Below, in pieces: positions 46,916 through 54,534 of a stretch of 58,902 nt of DNA (positions are counted from its first letter, which is position 1; each line of letters begins with the position of its first letter). The stretch is from the IMG/VR virus record IMGVR_UViG_3300020200_000033, positions 1 through 58,902 of that record, one strand, 5' to 3'. This DNA comes from a virus. Under the pieces are notes generated by a model. It was not told the origin of the DNA, did no database searches, and saw only the letters and a list, made by a program, of their open reading frames with translations. The translations under genes were made by a program, and so were the position numbers.

Positions 46916-47087
46916 TAAAATGACGAAATCTAAAGATACCTTAACGAATAAGTTATTGGAGATAAAACAATTAGAAGATGAGAATCACGCTATTGTAATG
47001 CAATCACTCGAAACAGTAACAGAAATTCTTACTACTCTAAACAAAAGAGTATCAGAATTAGAAGCTAGGATGTCAGATTATGAGTGA
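46896..47087 (+). CDS. Coiled-coil hypothetical protein
   Basis: 63 residues, with alternative starts GTG 46908 and ATG 46920. Heptad-like Leu/Ile spacing runs to the end (NKLLEIKQLEDENHAIV, then LNKRVSELEARM), a probable coiled coil that may oligomerise. Confidence 0.5.
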   Translation: MDTIVSDKMTKSKDTLTNKLLEIKQLEDENHAIVMQSLETVTEILTTLNKRVSELEARMSDYE

Positions 47088-47337
47088 AGTTATTGAAATG
47101 GATTATGATGTTTGGTTTGACAAGTATCAGCCATATTGTGAAAATGATCAGATCAAATATTATGAAACATATGGGGAAGATTTTGCTCTCTTAAAGACTG
47201 TAAATCCGCAAAATGTTTGGACGATGCTTGATAATAAATATATCTTAAATGGTCTGTATTTTGTTAACAGATTGGTATATATTATAACAACATTCCCTTG
47301 GGAAAAAGGTCAGGAAATAGAGGTTGAATATGAGTGA
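47080..47337 (+). CDS. Hypothetical protein
   Basis: 85 residues, overlapping the previous stop by 8 bases (ATGAGTGA). Aromatic and acidic (MDYDVWFDKYQPYCEND). Not recognised. Confidence 0.5.
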   Translation: MSEVIEMDYDVWFDKYQPYCENDQIKYYETYGEDFALLKTVNPQNVWTMLDNKYILNGLYFVNRLVYIITTFPWEKGQEIEVEYE

Positions 47338-47545
47338 CAAACAAGAATTAATTGACTACTACAAATCAGTGAGACAAGGTATGGATTGTGGAGAAAAAAT
47401 TAGATTCATCCAAGAAATCTTTTACGAATTGCGAGAGCAGGGTATTAGATTGCCTATGGGTGACTATAATGAAGTTGATCGCTATCTATATGAAGTAAGT
47501 AATAGAATACATTCACATACAAACCTAATCATTAAGGAGAAATAA
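47330..47545 (+). CDS. Hypothetical protein
   Basis: 71 residues from ATG 47330, which overlaps the previous stop (ATGAGTGA). Helical (ELIDYYKSVRQGMDCGEKIR). Not recognised. Confidence 0.5.
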   Translation: MSDKQELIDYYKSVRQGMDCGEKIRFIQEIFYELREQGIRLPMGDYNEVDRYLYEVSNRIHSHTNLIIKEK

Positions 47546-47546
47546 A

Positions 47547-48362
47547 ATGACAAGAATACAAAAACCATCAATTGGCGAACTTGTAAAAGCATTGCAAACT
47601 GTGACAAAATTTGATGAAGCTCATCTTCGCAATAAACACAATGATGCTTGGTTAAAAAGTAAGGCCGTACTTGATAAAAATGCAGAAGCTTTGAAAAAGA
47701 CCAGAGTTGAAGATATAGATAAGGAAAACCTCGCCAGAGTAATTGACCAAATTTTGGCTAATGGAAGAGATCACTTTAATATGTGTACCTTTATGGGTGC
47801 TATTTACCAAGAAGATAGAGAACTTATGTTAGAAGATAGTGGTGAGTTGGATATTAGCAAAATGAGTCCATCAGTATTTAAATCTAGTGGTTTGCTTAGT
47901 CCATACACAAAAACATTCAATTGCGATAGCGTCGGTTGTATTGCTGGTTTTGCATCTGCTATTGCTCTGGATTGGGATGATAAAAAAATTAGTGGTATGG
48001 ATAACAAAATTAATACATACAGAGGTTTTGAACATATTGCCTGCAATTACTTAAATATTGCACTTGGCATTGGCGAACTTATTTTCTTTGGAGAACCCGG
48101 TAGCATATGGTCATTCCTAAAAGTAGAGGCAAGTCCTGATTTTAATGATTTACAATGGGAAGACTCATCAGAGTTTGAAATTGAATCCGGAGAAATATTT
48201 GAAGATGATTGGACAGCGCTTACTGTTGAATTAAACTCAATCAACTATAAGACAGCAGCATCGGCTTTATCTATGATTTTGGAAGGTGAACTTTCATTTC
48301 TGAAAAGTAATGCTGGTTGGCATCCTATGCTAACCGACAGGTTTTACGGTCCACAACTCTAA
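47547..48362 (+). CDS. FNCDSVGCIAGF-family protein, copy 2
   Basis: 271 residues with AAGGAGAAATAAA upstream. KTFNCDSVGCIAGFASAIAL, FEHIACNYLNIA and GEPGSIWSFLK match the 44763 product in order and spacing. The conserved core sits in the middle of both proteins. Confidence 0.6.
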   Translation: MTRIQKPSIGELVKALQTVTKFDEAHLRNKHNDAWLKSKAVLDKNAEALKKTRVEDIDKENLARVIDQILANGRDHFNMCTFMGAIYQEDRELMLEDSGELDISKMSPSVFKSSGLLSPYTKTFNCDSVGCIAGFASAIALDWDDKKISGMDNKINTYRGFEHIACNYLNIALGIGELIFFGEPGSIWSFLKVEASPDFNDLQWEDSSEFEIESGEIFEDDWTALTVELNSINYKTAASALSMILEGELSFLKSNAGWHPMLTDRFYGPQL

Positions 48363-48416
48363 AATAAACATTCCCAATATTTGATACAGGTATTCATAAG
48401 GAATATTTTCATAAAA

Positions 48417-48430
48417 CGAACACTTGTTCG
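48417..48430. promoter_or_regulatory. LexA-like (SOS) box
   Basis: CGAAC-ACTT-GTTCG, a perfect dyad of the Gram-positive LexA consensus, nine bases before the ATG at 48439 and next to its GGAGG. It lies downstream of the likely promoter, where a repressor would block transcription. Confidence 0.6.
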
Positions 48431-48438
48431 GAGGAAAA

Positions 48439-48783
48439 ATGATAGCAAAAAATAATAAGTTTATCCCATCAGTCCCAGAGACATTTGAGGAATATCTATC
48501 TCTACCGGAAAATGTTAGAGATGATCTATCCAATTTTGTTTTGCGCGACGCAGTAAATAAGATAGCCAAAACTACTATTGATCCAGATGACCCAAATGGT
48601 CTTGAGAACGCTCAGGAAGCGTTTAATCAATTTCTAAATGAGCCATACGGGAAATTCCCCAAACAAGGGTTTTTAATTAAACTGGGGCAATCTGGAATGG
48701 ATAGAGCAGAGATATTTATGGACTGGCTCTATGATAAATACATGAAATTAGCCTATGCAATATACAGGAGAATATATGAGTGA
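48439..48783 (+). CDS. Hypothetical protein behind a LexA-like box
   Basis: 114 residues from ATG 48439 (GGAGG upstream). A helical, acidic protein (VPETFEEYLSLPENVRDDL, then MDWLYDKYMKLAYAIYRRI). It is the first gene after a 76-base gap containing the SOS-like box, and may open a new transcription unit. Confidence 0.55.
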   Translation: MIAKNNKFIPSVPETFEEYLSLPENVRDDLSNFVLRDAVNKIAKTTIDPDDPNGLENAQEAFNQFLNEPYGKFPKQGFLIKLGQSGMDRAEIFMDWLYDKYMKLAYAIYRRIYE

Positions 48784-49030
48784 AGAACACACGGTCAGCG
48801 AAATAATTAAGACGCTACAAAGTACATACAAACCAGAAGAGAAAATCTTAGTAATGTGGTGGGATAGAAGCCTGCCATATTTCGAGCATACGCCATCAGA
48901 AAGTGTATGGGAAAGGGCTCTGGAAAGGATTTCAGATGGGGCCTTGGATTATCCTTCGAGTTTAGTTTGGGATACCATCGCAGAAGAAATTGACCTAATT
49001 TACAAGGAACTAGGAGAAAAATTAAATTAA
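48776..49030 (+). CDS. Hypothetical protein
   Basis: 84 residues from ATG 48776 (CAGGAGAATAT upstream). KILVMWWDRSLPYFEHTPSE is aromatic-rich. Not recognised. Confidence 0.5.
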   Translation: MSEEHTVSEIIKTLQSTYKPEEKILVMWWDRSLPYFEHTPSESVWERALERISDGALDYPSSLVWDTIAEEIDLIYKELGEKLN

Positions 49031-49031
49031 T

Positions 49032-49277
49032 ATGGACAAGGCAGAAAGACTTAAAAGAAGCAGGGTATTTACAAAAATTGCCGAAATAAGAAAAGATGCG
49101 GCAAATGCAAAGAAATTCGCAGAATTAGATGGTAATTCAGAATATGCTTTTTGGGATGGATATCTTGAAGGAGTAGATTATGTTATGTTTGTACTTCAAG
49201 ACTTGAAATTCCAAAGAAATCAACCAAAACCAAAGAAAGCAAAGGGCAAATCAGATGGCAACAAAAAAACCAAGTGA
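49032..49277 (+). CDS. Hypothetical protein
   Basis: 81 residues with a helical core and a Lys-rich end (KPKKAKGKSDGNKKTK) that could contact nucleic acid. Overlaps the next gene by 23 bases. Confidence 0.5.
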   Translation: MDKAERLKRSRVFTKIAEIRKDAANAKKFAELDGNSEYAFWDGYLEGVDYVMFVLQDLKFQRNQPKPKKAKGKSDGNKKTK

Positions 49278-49464
49278 AGAAGAAGGCCAAAAACCAAAGC
49301 TATGGAATGTCCAATTTGTTGAAGATTTTGCCGTAATTACGGCAACATCAGTTGAAGCATTGGATGAAGAAGATGCTACGGATGAAGCAATACGAACTCT
49401 TGCAGATTACTATGATATTGATGTTAGTGGTTGGATGTTGAATGATGTTGAGGAAGTATGCTAG
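49255..49464 (+). CDS. Hypothetical protein
   Basis: 69 residues. VQFVEDFAVITATSVEALDE suggests a small alpha/beta domain. It overlaps both neighbours. Confidence 0.5.
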   Translation: MATKKPSEEEGQKPKLWNVQFVEDFAVITATSVEALDEEDATDEAIRTLADYYDIDVSGWMLNDVEEVC

Positions 49465-49583
49465 GTTTAAACAATCAATTTAAATCGACATTCCCTGAAT
49501 TTACAAAGTTGGTAATCGCTATGTGGATTGCCGGGGCAATAATTGGGGCTTTAATATGGTATTTATATAAGAAAGAAGGATGA
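49458..49583 (+). CDS. Small membrane protein
   Basis: 41 residues. One hydrophobic segment (LVIAMWIAGAIIGALIWYL) ends in a positive tail KKEG. The ATG overlaps the previous stop by 7 bases and the stop is one base before the next ATG. Confidence 0.5.
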   Translation: MLGLNNQFKSTFPEFTKLVIAMWIAGAIIGALIWYLYKKEG

Positions 49584-49584
49584 A

Positions 49585-49884
49585 ATGGAACGCAAGACAA
49601 TCGTTGACTTGAAGGATTATGCCTTTGAGATAATGAATAATACCAACTCTGCCACAGAGCATTTCTTTTGGAAAGGTCAGTATTTGGCTTATTCTAATGT
49701 GCTGGATATAATTGATGAAAAGATCGAAGAAACAAGGGATATGGCTCAGGAAGATGAATGGGTTAAAATGGCTCAGGAAGATGAATGGGTTAAAAAGCGG
49801 GTTCGAGCAAAGAAACTGCTTGACGCAATCTTTCGGGCTGATGAAATAGGATTAGATGACAAATATGAGTTTAATAATGAGTGA
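49585..49884 (+). CDS. Hypothetical protein with exact tandem peptide duplication
   Basis: 99 residues with AAGGATGAA upstream. The peptide MAQEDEWVK is present twice, because 27 bases at 49741-49767 are repeated exactly at 49768-49794. The rest is helical. Not recognised. Confidence 0.55.
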   Translation: MERKTIVDLKDYAFEIMNNTNSATEHFFWKGQYLAYSNVLDIIDEKIEETRDMAQEDEWVKMAQEDEWVKKRVRAKKLLDAIFRADEIGLDDKYEFNNE

Positions 49885-50071
49885 ACCTTCTTACGATAAC
49901 AGAATAGCACTCGAGCAAACAATTGTTGATTGTTCCAAGTTTTTATGGGGTGATAATTCAACAGAGTATGTGGTTGGCTTATTATCTAGTCTTATAACAA
50001 AAAAACAGTTAGAAGTATTGGCCGAGGCTTTAAAAGCCAAATTGTGGGAGATGCGCAAGGAGATAATGTAA
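49877..50071 (+). CDS. Hypothetical protein
   Basis: 64 residues from the ATGAGTGA overlap (ATG 49865 is an alternative). VDCSKFLWGDNSTEYVVGLL, helical. Not recognised. Confidence 0.5.
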   Translation: MSEPSYDNRIALEQTIVDCSKFLWGDNSTEYVVGLLSSLITKKQLEVLAEALKAKLWEMRKEIM

Positions 50072-50090
50072 TTACTATAAGGAGGTATGT

Positions 50091-50348
50091 ATGATAAACA
50101 TAAGAAAGATTATAGATCATTGTATTCTTAACTATTCGCCCGGAGATATGGTGGATATAGAAGATATAATAAATGAGTTAAGGCATTTGAGTGATAATAG
50201 AGAAATTCGGTGGTGTGAAAACGGATGTGGATATAAGCTCCCAGAAGAATATGCCGAAGATGAGACAATTTGCGGGGCTTGTCTAAATGAATTGGAAGAT
50301 ACAAAGCGTCGTATCAAAGCAAAACAAAGAAAAATGCGGGGTAAGTAA
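50091..50348 (+). CDS. Small zinc-finger protein
   Basis: 85 residues behind a strong AAGGAGG. CENGCGYKLP and CGACLNELED form a four-cysteine zinc site, followed by a basic end KRRIKAKQRKMRGK. The N-terminal half looks helical, with a possible HTH. Confidence 0.55.
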   Translation: MINIRKIIDHCILNYSPGDMVDIEDIINELRHLSDNREIRWCENGCGYKLPEEYAEDETICGACLNELEDTKRRIKAKQRKMRGK

Positions 50349-50349
50349 T

Positions 50350-50433
50350 ATGGATTGGGATAAATTAGTATTCTCTATATTTGTAATTGCTATGTTTGTA
50401 GTCGTAGCATTTGATTACTGGAAAGATCAATGA
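50350..50433 (+). CDS. 27-residue membrane peptide
   Basis: LVFSIFVIAMFVVVAFDYW makes one membrane segment. The TGA overlaps the next start (ATGA). Confidence 0.45.
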   Translation: MDWDKLVFSIFVIAMFVVVAFDYWKDQ

Positions 50434-50582
50434 AACCAGAAAGCGGATTGATGAATAAGATCAAAGCATTTATTTGCGGGTTTAAAGAACATAAGTTATC
50501 TGTAACTACACATTATGGAGAAGACTTGATAGAGTGGTACGACAAAGGTAGACAATTGGCATGCCAATTGTTTCGTAGATAG
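50430..50582 (+). CDS. Small hypothetical protein, last gene of the rightward block
   Basis: 50 residues (MKPESGLMNKIKAFICGF, then YGEDLIEWYDKGRQLACQL) from the ATGA overlap. After it gene density collapses. Not recognised. Confidence 0.45.
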   Translation: MKPESGLMNKIKAFICGFKEHKLSVTTHYGEDLIEWYDKGRQLACQLFRR

Positions 50583-51216
50583 AACTACATCTATTTATAA
50601 GCTTACGTCTCTTTGCAAAGAGGTAAAAAGCGCTCCATAATGCCTATAAATTTAATAATTTATATGGTGTATTATAAAAATATGGGTAAAAATCCACAAA
50701 AAGTAATCAAAAACCTTCACTTTTTCACAAGCCCATATAAAGAGACGGTTTTGACCCAGCATAAAGGGCCGGAAAAGATAAATAATTGAATAAGTGATAG
50801 TACTTAGGTAGGTATAGATGATTATAGAACTGAGATGATTTATCAAAGAACCCGGAACTAATTTACTCATACAATTACTCATACAATTTCCCATACAATT
50901 TCTCATACCGATTACTCATTAGATCGAAATTACATCTATGGAATTTGTCAGCGTTAGGGTTGCCTAACTGCCCAGGTAATAGGTGGGGTTATAGATGCCC
51001 CATAAAGGTATTACCTTCACTAAAACATTAGATAAAGAATGAGACAAAAATTTTTACGCACTCCACTGTAATATTACATCGTAATATTACCAACCGTAAT
51101 ATTACAGGGCCCGAAGCTAAAGAATAGATCGCGTATTTGCCGAATTATTTGGTAAAACAAAGCCGGGAGTTAAGCTCGCCCTATGGATCGCGTATTATAT
51201 TTTTTTTAGTTTCAGG
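50583..51216. other. Gene-poor junction with iterons, CATAAAG words and hairpins
   Basis: No gene is supported. It holds CATAAAGAGACGG and CATAAAGGGCCGGAAAA (50738-50776), a run of 12-bp iterons (50865-50922), a nested hairpin GGTAATA...GGGG/CCCC...TATTACC (50975-51016), three GTAATATTAC palindromes (51068-51105) and two copies of GATCGCGTATT (51128, 51187). An origin or control region is plausible. Confidence 0.5.
50865..50922. repeat. 12-bp tandem iterons
   Basis: ACTCATACAATT occurs twice in tandem, then TCCCATACAATT, then two more degenerate units (TCTCATACCGATT, ACTCATTAG). Regular iterons in an AT-rich gap between modules are typical of replication initiator sites. Confidence 0.65.
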
Positions 51217-51245
51217 TTGGTTTTTTTTAGATATGCTGGTAGGCT
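51217..51245 (+). promoter_or_regulatory. Promoter of gene 51320
   Basis: TTGGTT (51217-51222), 17 bases, TAGGCT (51240-51245). The ~70-base leader contains a hairpin AGCCT/AGGCT and a long A-rich stretch before AAAGGTAGCAAT and the ATG. Confidence 0.6.
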
Positions 51246-51319
51246 CGTCTCAGCCTTGCGAATAGGCTGAAATAAGTAAAAAAAAAGAAATAACAACAAA
51301 GAAAGAAAAAGGTAGCAAT

Positions 51320-51655
51320 ATGCCAAAGGAAATGGATAACAACAACAACAACGAATTCGAAATCGTGAACGAGAACGATTTGGAATTCACTTCACGTGGG
51401 CGAAAGTCAAAGATTTCCGATAAGGAAGTCCAAAACGTTCGGGTTCAGGTGGAGAAAAACCCAAATGGTTGGGTTCTCTTCAACGCAAAGGCAATTCCTT
51501 CGGGAATGGTTGATGCGAAAGAAATCCGAAACCACAAGGCAACGGTTAGCGCACAAATTCGCCAATTGGCAAAGAAATTGGGAATGAGTGTCGCAATTCG
51601 TTGGCACAAAGGTACAATTCCAGCCGCGAAATTCGGCAAGGGAAAAACCAAATAA
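51320..51655 (+). CDS. RGR-family protein, copy A
   Basis: 111 residues. Asn-rich start, then FEIVNENDLEFTSRGRKSK (residues ~12-30), and a C-terminal half with HKATVSAQIRQLAKKLGMSV ending in a basic tail. The RGR core resembles an AT-hook, and the end resembles a small helical DNA-binding unit. Own promoter and terminator. Paralogs lie at 52364 and 53264, with partial relatives at 27736 and 30151. Nucleoid-like or regulatory role inferred. Confidence 0.65.
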   Translation: MPKEMDNNNNNEFEIVNENDLEFTSRGRKSKISDKEVQNVRVQVEKNPNGWVLFNAKAIPSGMVDAKEIRNHKATVSAQIRQLAKKLGMSVAIRWHKGTIPAAKFGKGKTK

Positions 51656-51705
51656 TTCCGTAAGGAATTGACATAGCCTATTCGCAAGTCTAAGAATAAA
51701 GAATT

Positions 51706-51737
51706 GGGTGGGGAGAAATCTCCACCCTTTTTCTTTT
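51706..51737 (+). terminator. Intrinsic terminator of gene 51320
   Basis: Stem GGGTGGGGA/TCTCCACCC with an A-rich loop, followed by TTTTTCTTTT. Confidence 0.9.
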
Positions 51738-52102
51738 GTATTGTGTCGAGTCCCGGATAAAACATTAGCTAAAACGCGATCTTTTTTTTTATTTTACAAC
51801 GGTGTAATATTACACTGTAATTTTACCGGCCATAAGGATAACCATAAAGATGAAATGTAAAATTACCAATTGGATAAAGGTTCACAACGAGCTTACCAAA
51901 TTGATTAGGATAAAGATTATTAAATTGTTGAGAGCCGGTGTAATATTACGATGGTTGTAATGTTACGGAAGCGTAACATTACACCCACGAAACATTACAT
52001 AAAGTATTCCATAAAGGTAATATTACCGCTAAGGAATAAGCACACTAAAAGTCTAAAAGAATGCTGTATTATTACCGTTGGTAATATTACGCTGGTTCGC
52101 AC
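51738..52102. other. Gap between convergent units, palindromes only
   Basis: No gene is seen. It contains seven or eight GTAANNTTAC copies (51802-52090) and two CATAAAG words (about 51993 and 52005). Confidence 0.5.
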
Positions 52103-52150
52103 AAAAAAAATCGGCCGGCGTAACTTTACGATCGTGTAAGTCAACGCCGG
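52103..52150 (-). terminator. Leftward terminator, second of a pair
   Basis: Read leftward: stem CCGGCG...CGCCGG (52115-52120 with 52145-52150, plus inner pairs around GTAACTTTAC), then eight T. Confidence 0.7.
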
Positions 52151-52191
52151 GGCAGTTGTGGTACGGGGCAGTTATGGTACACCGACAGAGC

Positions 52192-52260
52192 AAAAAAAAA
52201 TCGCCTAGCGATTGCGTAGTACAAGCGTGGTTAGTGCTTGTAAAACTACGCAACCGCTAG
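52192..52260 (-). terminator. Leftward terminator of gene 52364
   Basis: A long stem CTAGCG...GCGTAGT...AAGC with GCTT...ACTACGC...CGCTAG (52205-52260), then nine T on the minus strand. A strong intrinsic terminator. Confidence 0.8.
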
Positions 52261-52363
52261 ACGACCTGCTGTTGCCACCCAAAGGCTATGTCGGTTGCCA
52301 ACCCGACTAGTACTAAGAGCCGTAAGACGTTATCTTACAGAGATGTTAGCAATCGCTAGACGG

Positions 52364-52672
52364 TCACTTGCGTGAGCGTGAACGCAGACGCACGGTAGGG
52401 ATACCGTCGACCGTGAACTTGATGTCCACGACGACCCCCGCCTGCTTGCCTGCTGAGCGCAACTGTGCCGACACCGTAGCCTTACGGCTCTTGTCGGTCA
52501 AGTCAACACGCAACTTCTTGATTGTCAAAACTTGCCCTGGGGTAAGTTTTCCAATCATCGCAACGATGGCGGGGTCGGCTTGCGACTTCCTGCCACGGCG
52601 AGCGAAGTTGAGTTCGCTCTCGTTCACAATCTCAAACTCGTGGTCGTCAGCGTTGCCCGTGTTCTTGGACAT
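52364..52672 (-). CDS. RGR-family protein, copy B
   Basis: 102 residues. FEIVNESELNFARRGRKSQ, then KATVSAQLRSAGKQAGVVV and an Arg/Ser-rich end. CGAAAGG precedes the ATG. The gene is clearly richer in GC than the rest of the window and uses CGN arginine codons. Its promoter with a LexA-like box lies ~240 bases upstream, leaving a long structured leader. Confidence 0.65.
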   Translation of the reverse strand: MSKNTGNADDHEFEIVNESELNFARRGRKSQADPAIVAMIGKLTPGQVLTIKKLRVDLTDKSRKATVSAQLRSAGKQAGVVVDIKFTVDGIPTVRLRSRSRK

Positions 52673-52921
52673 CGTTGTAACCTTTCGTGTGAGTAAGGGA
52701 ACTAACGGATAAGAACAGTAGTACCACTACTGCCCCTTGCTGTAAGTTTTGGTAGCCGTGTTCGTTACCTTACACGGCACTAGGGTTCGCTGACTGCCTA
52801 GCAATCCCACACTTGTGGTAAAGTTACCACACCATCACACCACGACCTAGCCGATGCTCGGCGGTAAAGTTACCGCCCGCCTACTAGGTTGACCGTGGTA
52901 CGGGTCAAGATGGCAAGAGCC
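52673..52921 (-). promoter_or_regulatory. Long structured leader of gene 52364
   Basis: If transcription starts at the promoter at 52922, the leader is ~240 bases. It carries two extended palindromes, GTGGTAAAGTTACCAC (about 52817) and GCGGTAAAGTTACCGC (about 52860), each able to form a hairpin in RNA. No convincing leader peptide is seen. Confidence 0.45.
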
Positions 52922-52965
52922 ATTCTATCAGCCGATTGGCGAACCCCAACACGAACAGACGTTCG
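52922..52965 (-). promoter_or_regulatory. Promoter with LexA-like box for gene 52364
   Basis: Read leftward: box CGAAC-GTCT-GTTCG (52952-52965), then TTGGGG (52944-52949), 16 bases, TAGAAT (52922-52927). The box ends two bases before the -35, as in the promoters at 57398 and 58327. Confidence 0.65.
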
Positions 52966-53263
52966 CAAAAGAACCCATAAAGTTGACTGATTAGGTCGGG
53001 TATTAGCTGAAAGATTGGATTAGATAATGATCGTAAAGTAGCACGGCCGTAAAATTACGTTTGATTTCATAAAAGTTTTCCGGCCGTAAGATTACATTAG
53101 AATCGCGTACTCAAGTAATCTTACATGTGTGTATTGTTACAGTGGGCGTAATCTTACAGTCAGTGTAAGATTACGCCCCCCGTAATATTACCGAAAAATT
53201 AGGCGTAAGAATACTCCCAGCGCCTGCCACTAGCGCTGGGAGTAAACTTACAGCCTTGCCAGA
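52966..53263. other. Gap with palindromes and a perfect hairpin
   Basis: No gene. It holds GGGCGTAATCTTAC/GTAAGATTACGCCC (14-bp arms, about 53146-53180), several other GTAANNTTAC copies, and a stem CTCCCAGCG/CGCTGGGAG (about 53214-53242) that would end leftward transcription from gene 53264. Confidence 0.55.
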
Positions 53264-53551
53264 TTAGGCGAGAGTCACTTGGGGGATACCTGACGGACTC
53301 CACCCAATGCGAACCTTCTTACCTGCCTGCTTGCCTGCCTGACGGATAGTGGCACTGTGCTTTGCCTTCTCCGTTTTTGCCTTCGGGCTATTCGGGCTCA
53401 CTGCCATTGACTTTATGACTAGTGCCTTACCTTTGGTGAGGGATGAGATACCCTTCACCAATTCTGGGGATACTTGGGACTTGCGCCCACGCTTTGAGAA
53501 TTGTAGCGAGTCTTCACTCACTACCTCAAAGTCATCCTTACTCGTTGCCAT
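53264..53551 (-). CDS. RGR-family protein, copy C
   Basis: 95 residues from ATG 53551, which has GAGGAGAAGG six bases upstream; an earlier in-frame GTG lacks such a site. DDFEVVSEDSLQFSKRGRKSQ is followed by KHSATIRQAGKQAGKKVRIG. GC-rich. Upstream is an imperfect LexA-like site (53760-53773). Confidence 0.65.
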   Translation of the reverse strand: MATSKDDFEVVSEDSLQFSKRGRKSQVSPELVKGISSLTKGKALVIKSMAVSPNSPKAKTEKAKHSATIRQAGKQAGKKVRIGWSPSGIPQVTLA

Positions 53552-53790
53552 TGTTGCCTTCTCCTCTGGAACCCTACTTCTTTTTCGGGCTCCGTTGTTA
53601 GATACCAAACTACTCCCGATACCGAACCTTTGCTATTGGAGCGTCAGTCAGTACCCCCAAAAACCCCAATAAAAACAAGGGTTTTTGAGAGTGTGCCAAA
53701 AGTCACACCGAATTGGTTGTGTAGTTTTAGGCAAGTTGGAAAACCTACGCAGTCAATGGCGAACAAGTGTTTGCCACCATAAAGTAGCAT
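53552..53790 (-). promoter_or_regulatory. Upstream region of gene 53264 with imperfect LexA-like box
   Basis: Read leftward: CAAAC-ACTT-GTTCG (53760-53773, one mismatch) followed three bases later by TTGACT, a good -35. No convincing -10 sits at 17 bases. The leader would be ~180 bases and contains a GGGTTTTTGGGGG stretch. Confidence 0.45.
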
Positions 53791-54006
53791 TGTCGTAAAA
53801 TTACTTAGGTATTGGTTTCATAAAGTTTCCCGGCTGTAAAGTTACATAAACATACTCAATTTTCCCTGTATGATCGTAATGTTACTGAGGGCGTAACTTT
53901 ACGAACTCGTAAAGTTACGCCCGCGTAATATTACTTGATGACAGGCTGTAAAATTACGCCGGGGCTGGTTGCCCAACTTTGACGTAACTTTACTAGGCGA
54001 GTAACT
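53791..54006. other. Gap with palindromes and terminator-like repeats of gene 54007
   Basis: No gene. GGGCGTAACTTTACG/CGTAAAGTTACGCCC (about 53889-53923) is a perfect long hairpin. Further left-running pairs GTAAAATTACG...CGTAACTTTAC surround GCCGGGGC (53946-53993), the usual element after these genes. Confidence 0.55.
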
Positions 54007-54438
54007 TTACTCGGCTGTAACTTCTACTTCTGCCAAGCCCTTGATATATTGGTCGCACATCACCCAAAGAGTGTGCGTATTGTTACACTCATCACAGTCG
54101 CAACCCTGAGCGTACTTCTCAAACAGACTATGCCAAGTGTTCAGCATATCCGCAAACATCATCAGGTAAGAATACTCACGTGTCAGATTAGTACCGCCTT
54201 CGTTGGCGTGGTTCGTTGCGAATGTTAGCAATCCACGACGGTAGAAGTCTGCCCGTACCCGCTTGTCGTGTTCGTCAGGTTGGATATTCCAGATACCTAG
54301 GCGTAAACTTACGTGCCTAGCGTACTCACCTACTTCACGTCCGCACTCACGCACGGCTAGACGGAACTCCGTCTGTGTAAGCGGTCGGATGAAGTACGGT
54401 TCGTCGGGGTTCGGGCTGATTGGGTTGTCGTTGTTCAC
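54007..54438 (-). CDS. Accessory paralog A (CDC-motif family)
   Basis: 143 residues with a GTG start (AAGGA seven bases upstream). After a Pro-rich start comes LTQTEFRLAVRECGREVGEY, then HVSLRLG and a helical half ending with CDCDECNNTHTLWVMCDQYI. It aligns in outline with the 54736 and 55485 products. CDCDEC may bind a metal. GC-rich; own promoter and terminator-like hairpin. Function unknown. Confidence 0.6.
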   Translation of the reverse strand: MNNDNPISPNPDEPYFIRPLTQTEFRLAVRECGREVGEYARHVSLRLGIWNIQPDEHDKRVRADFYRRGLLTFATNHANEGGTNLTREYSYLMMFADMLNTWHSLFEKYAQGCDCDECNNTHTLWVMCDQYIKGLAEVEVTAE

Positions 54439-54488
54439 TTGTGTATCCTTACGTGAGCCATATCATCGGCGGGGTTGCCGACGGGTTC

Positions 54489-54534
54489 AGTCTACCACCC
54501 CCCCGGACGCGTTCCAACAGTCCCAAGAATGGTA
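54489..54534 (-). promoter_or_regulatory. Promoter and operator of gene 54007
   Basis: Read leftward: operator-like TACCATTCTTGGGA (54521-54534), TTGGAA (54512-54517), 17 bases, TAGACT (54489-54494). Confidence 0.75.

Noticed and set aside
50652-50906. Leftward 84-codon reading with repeated Met-x-Asn-Cys
   Set aside because: It is the translation of the iteron repeats and lacks a ribosome-binding site or recognisable protein features.
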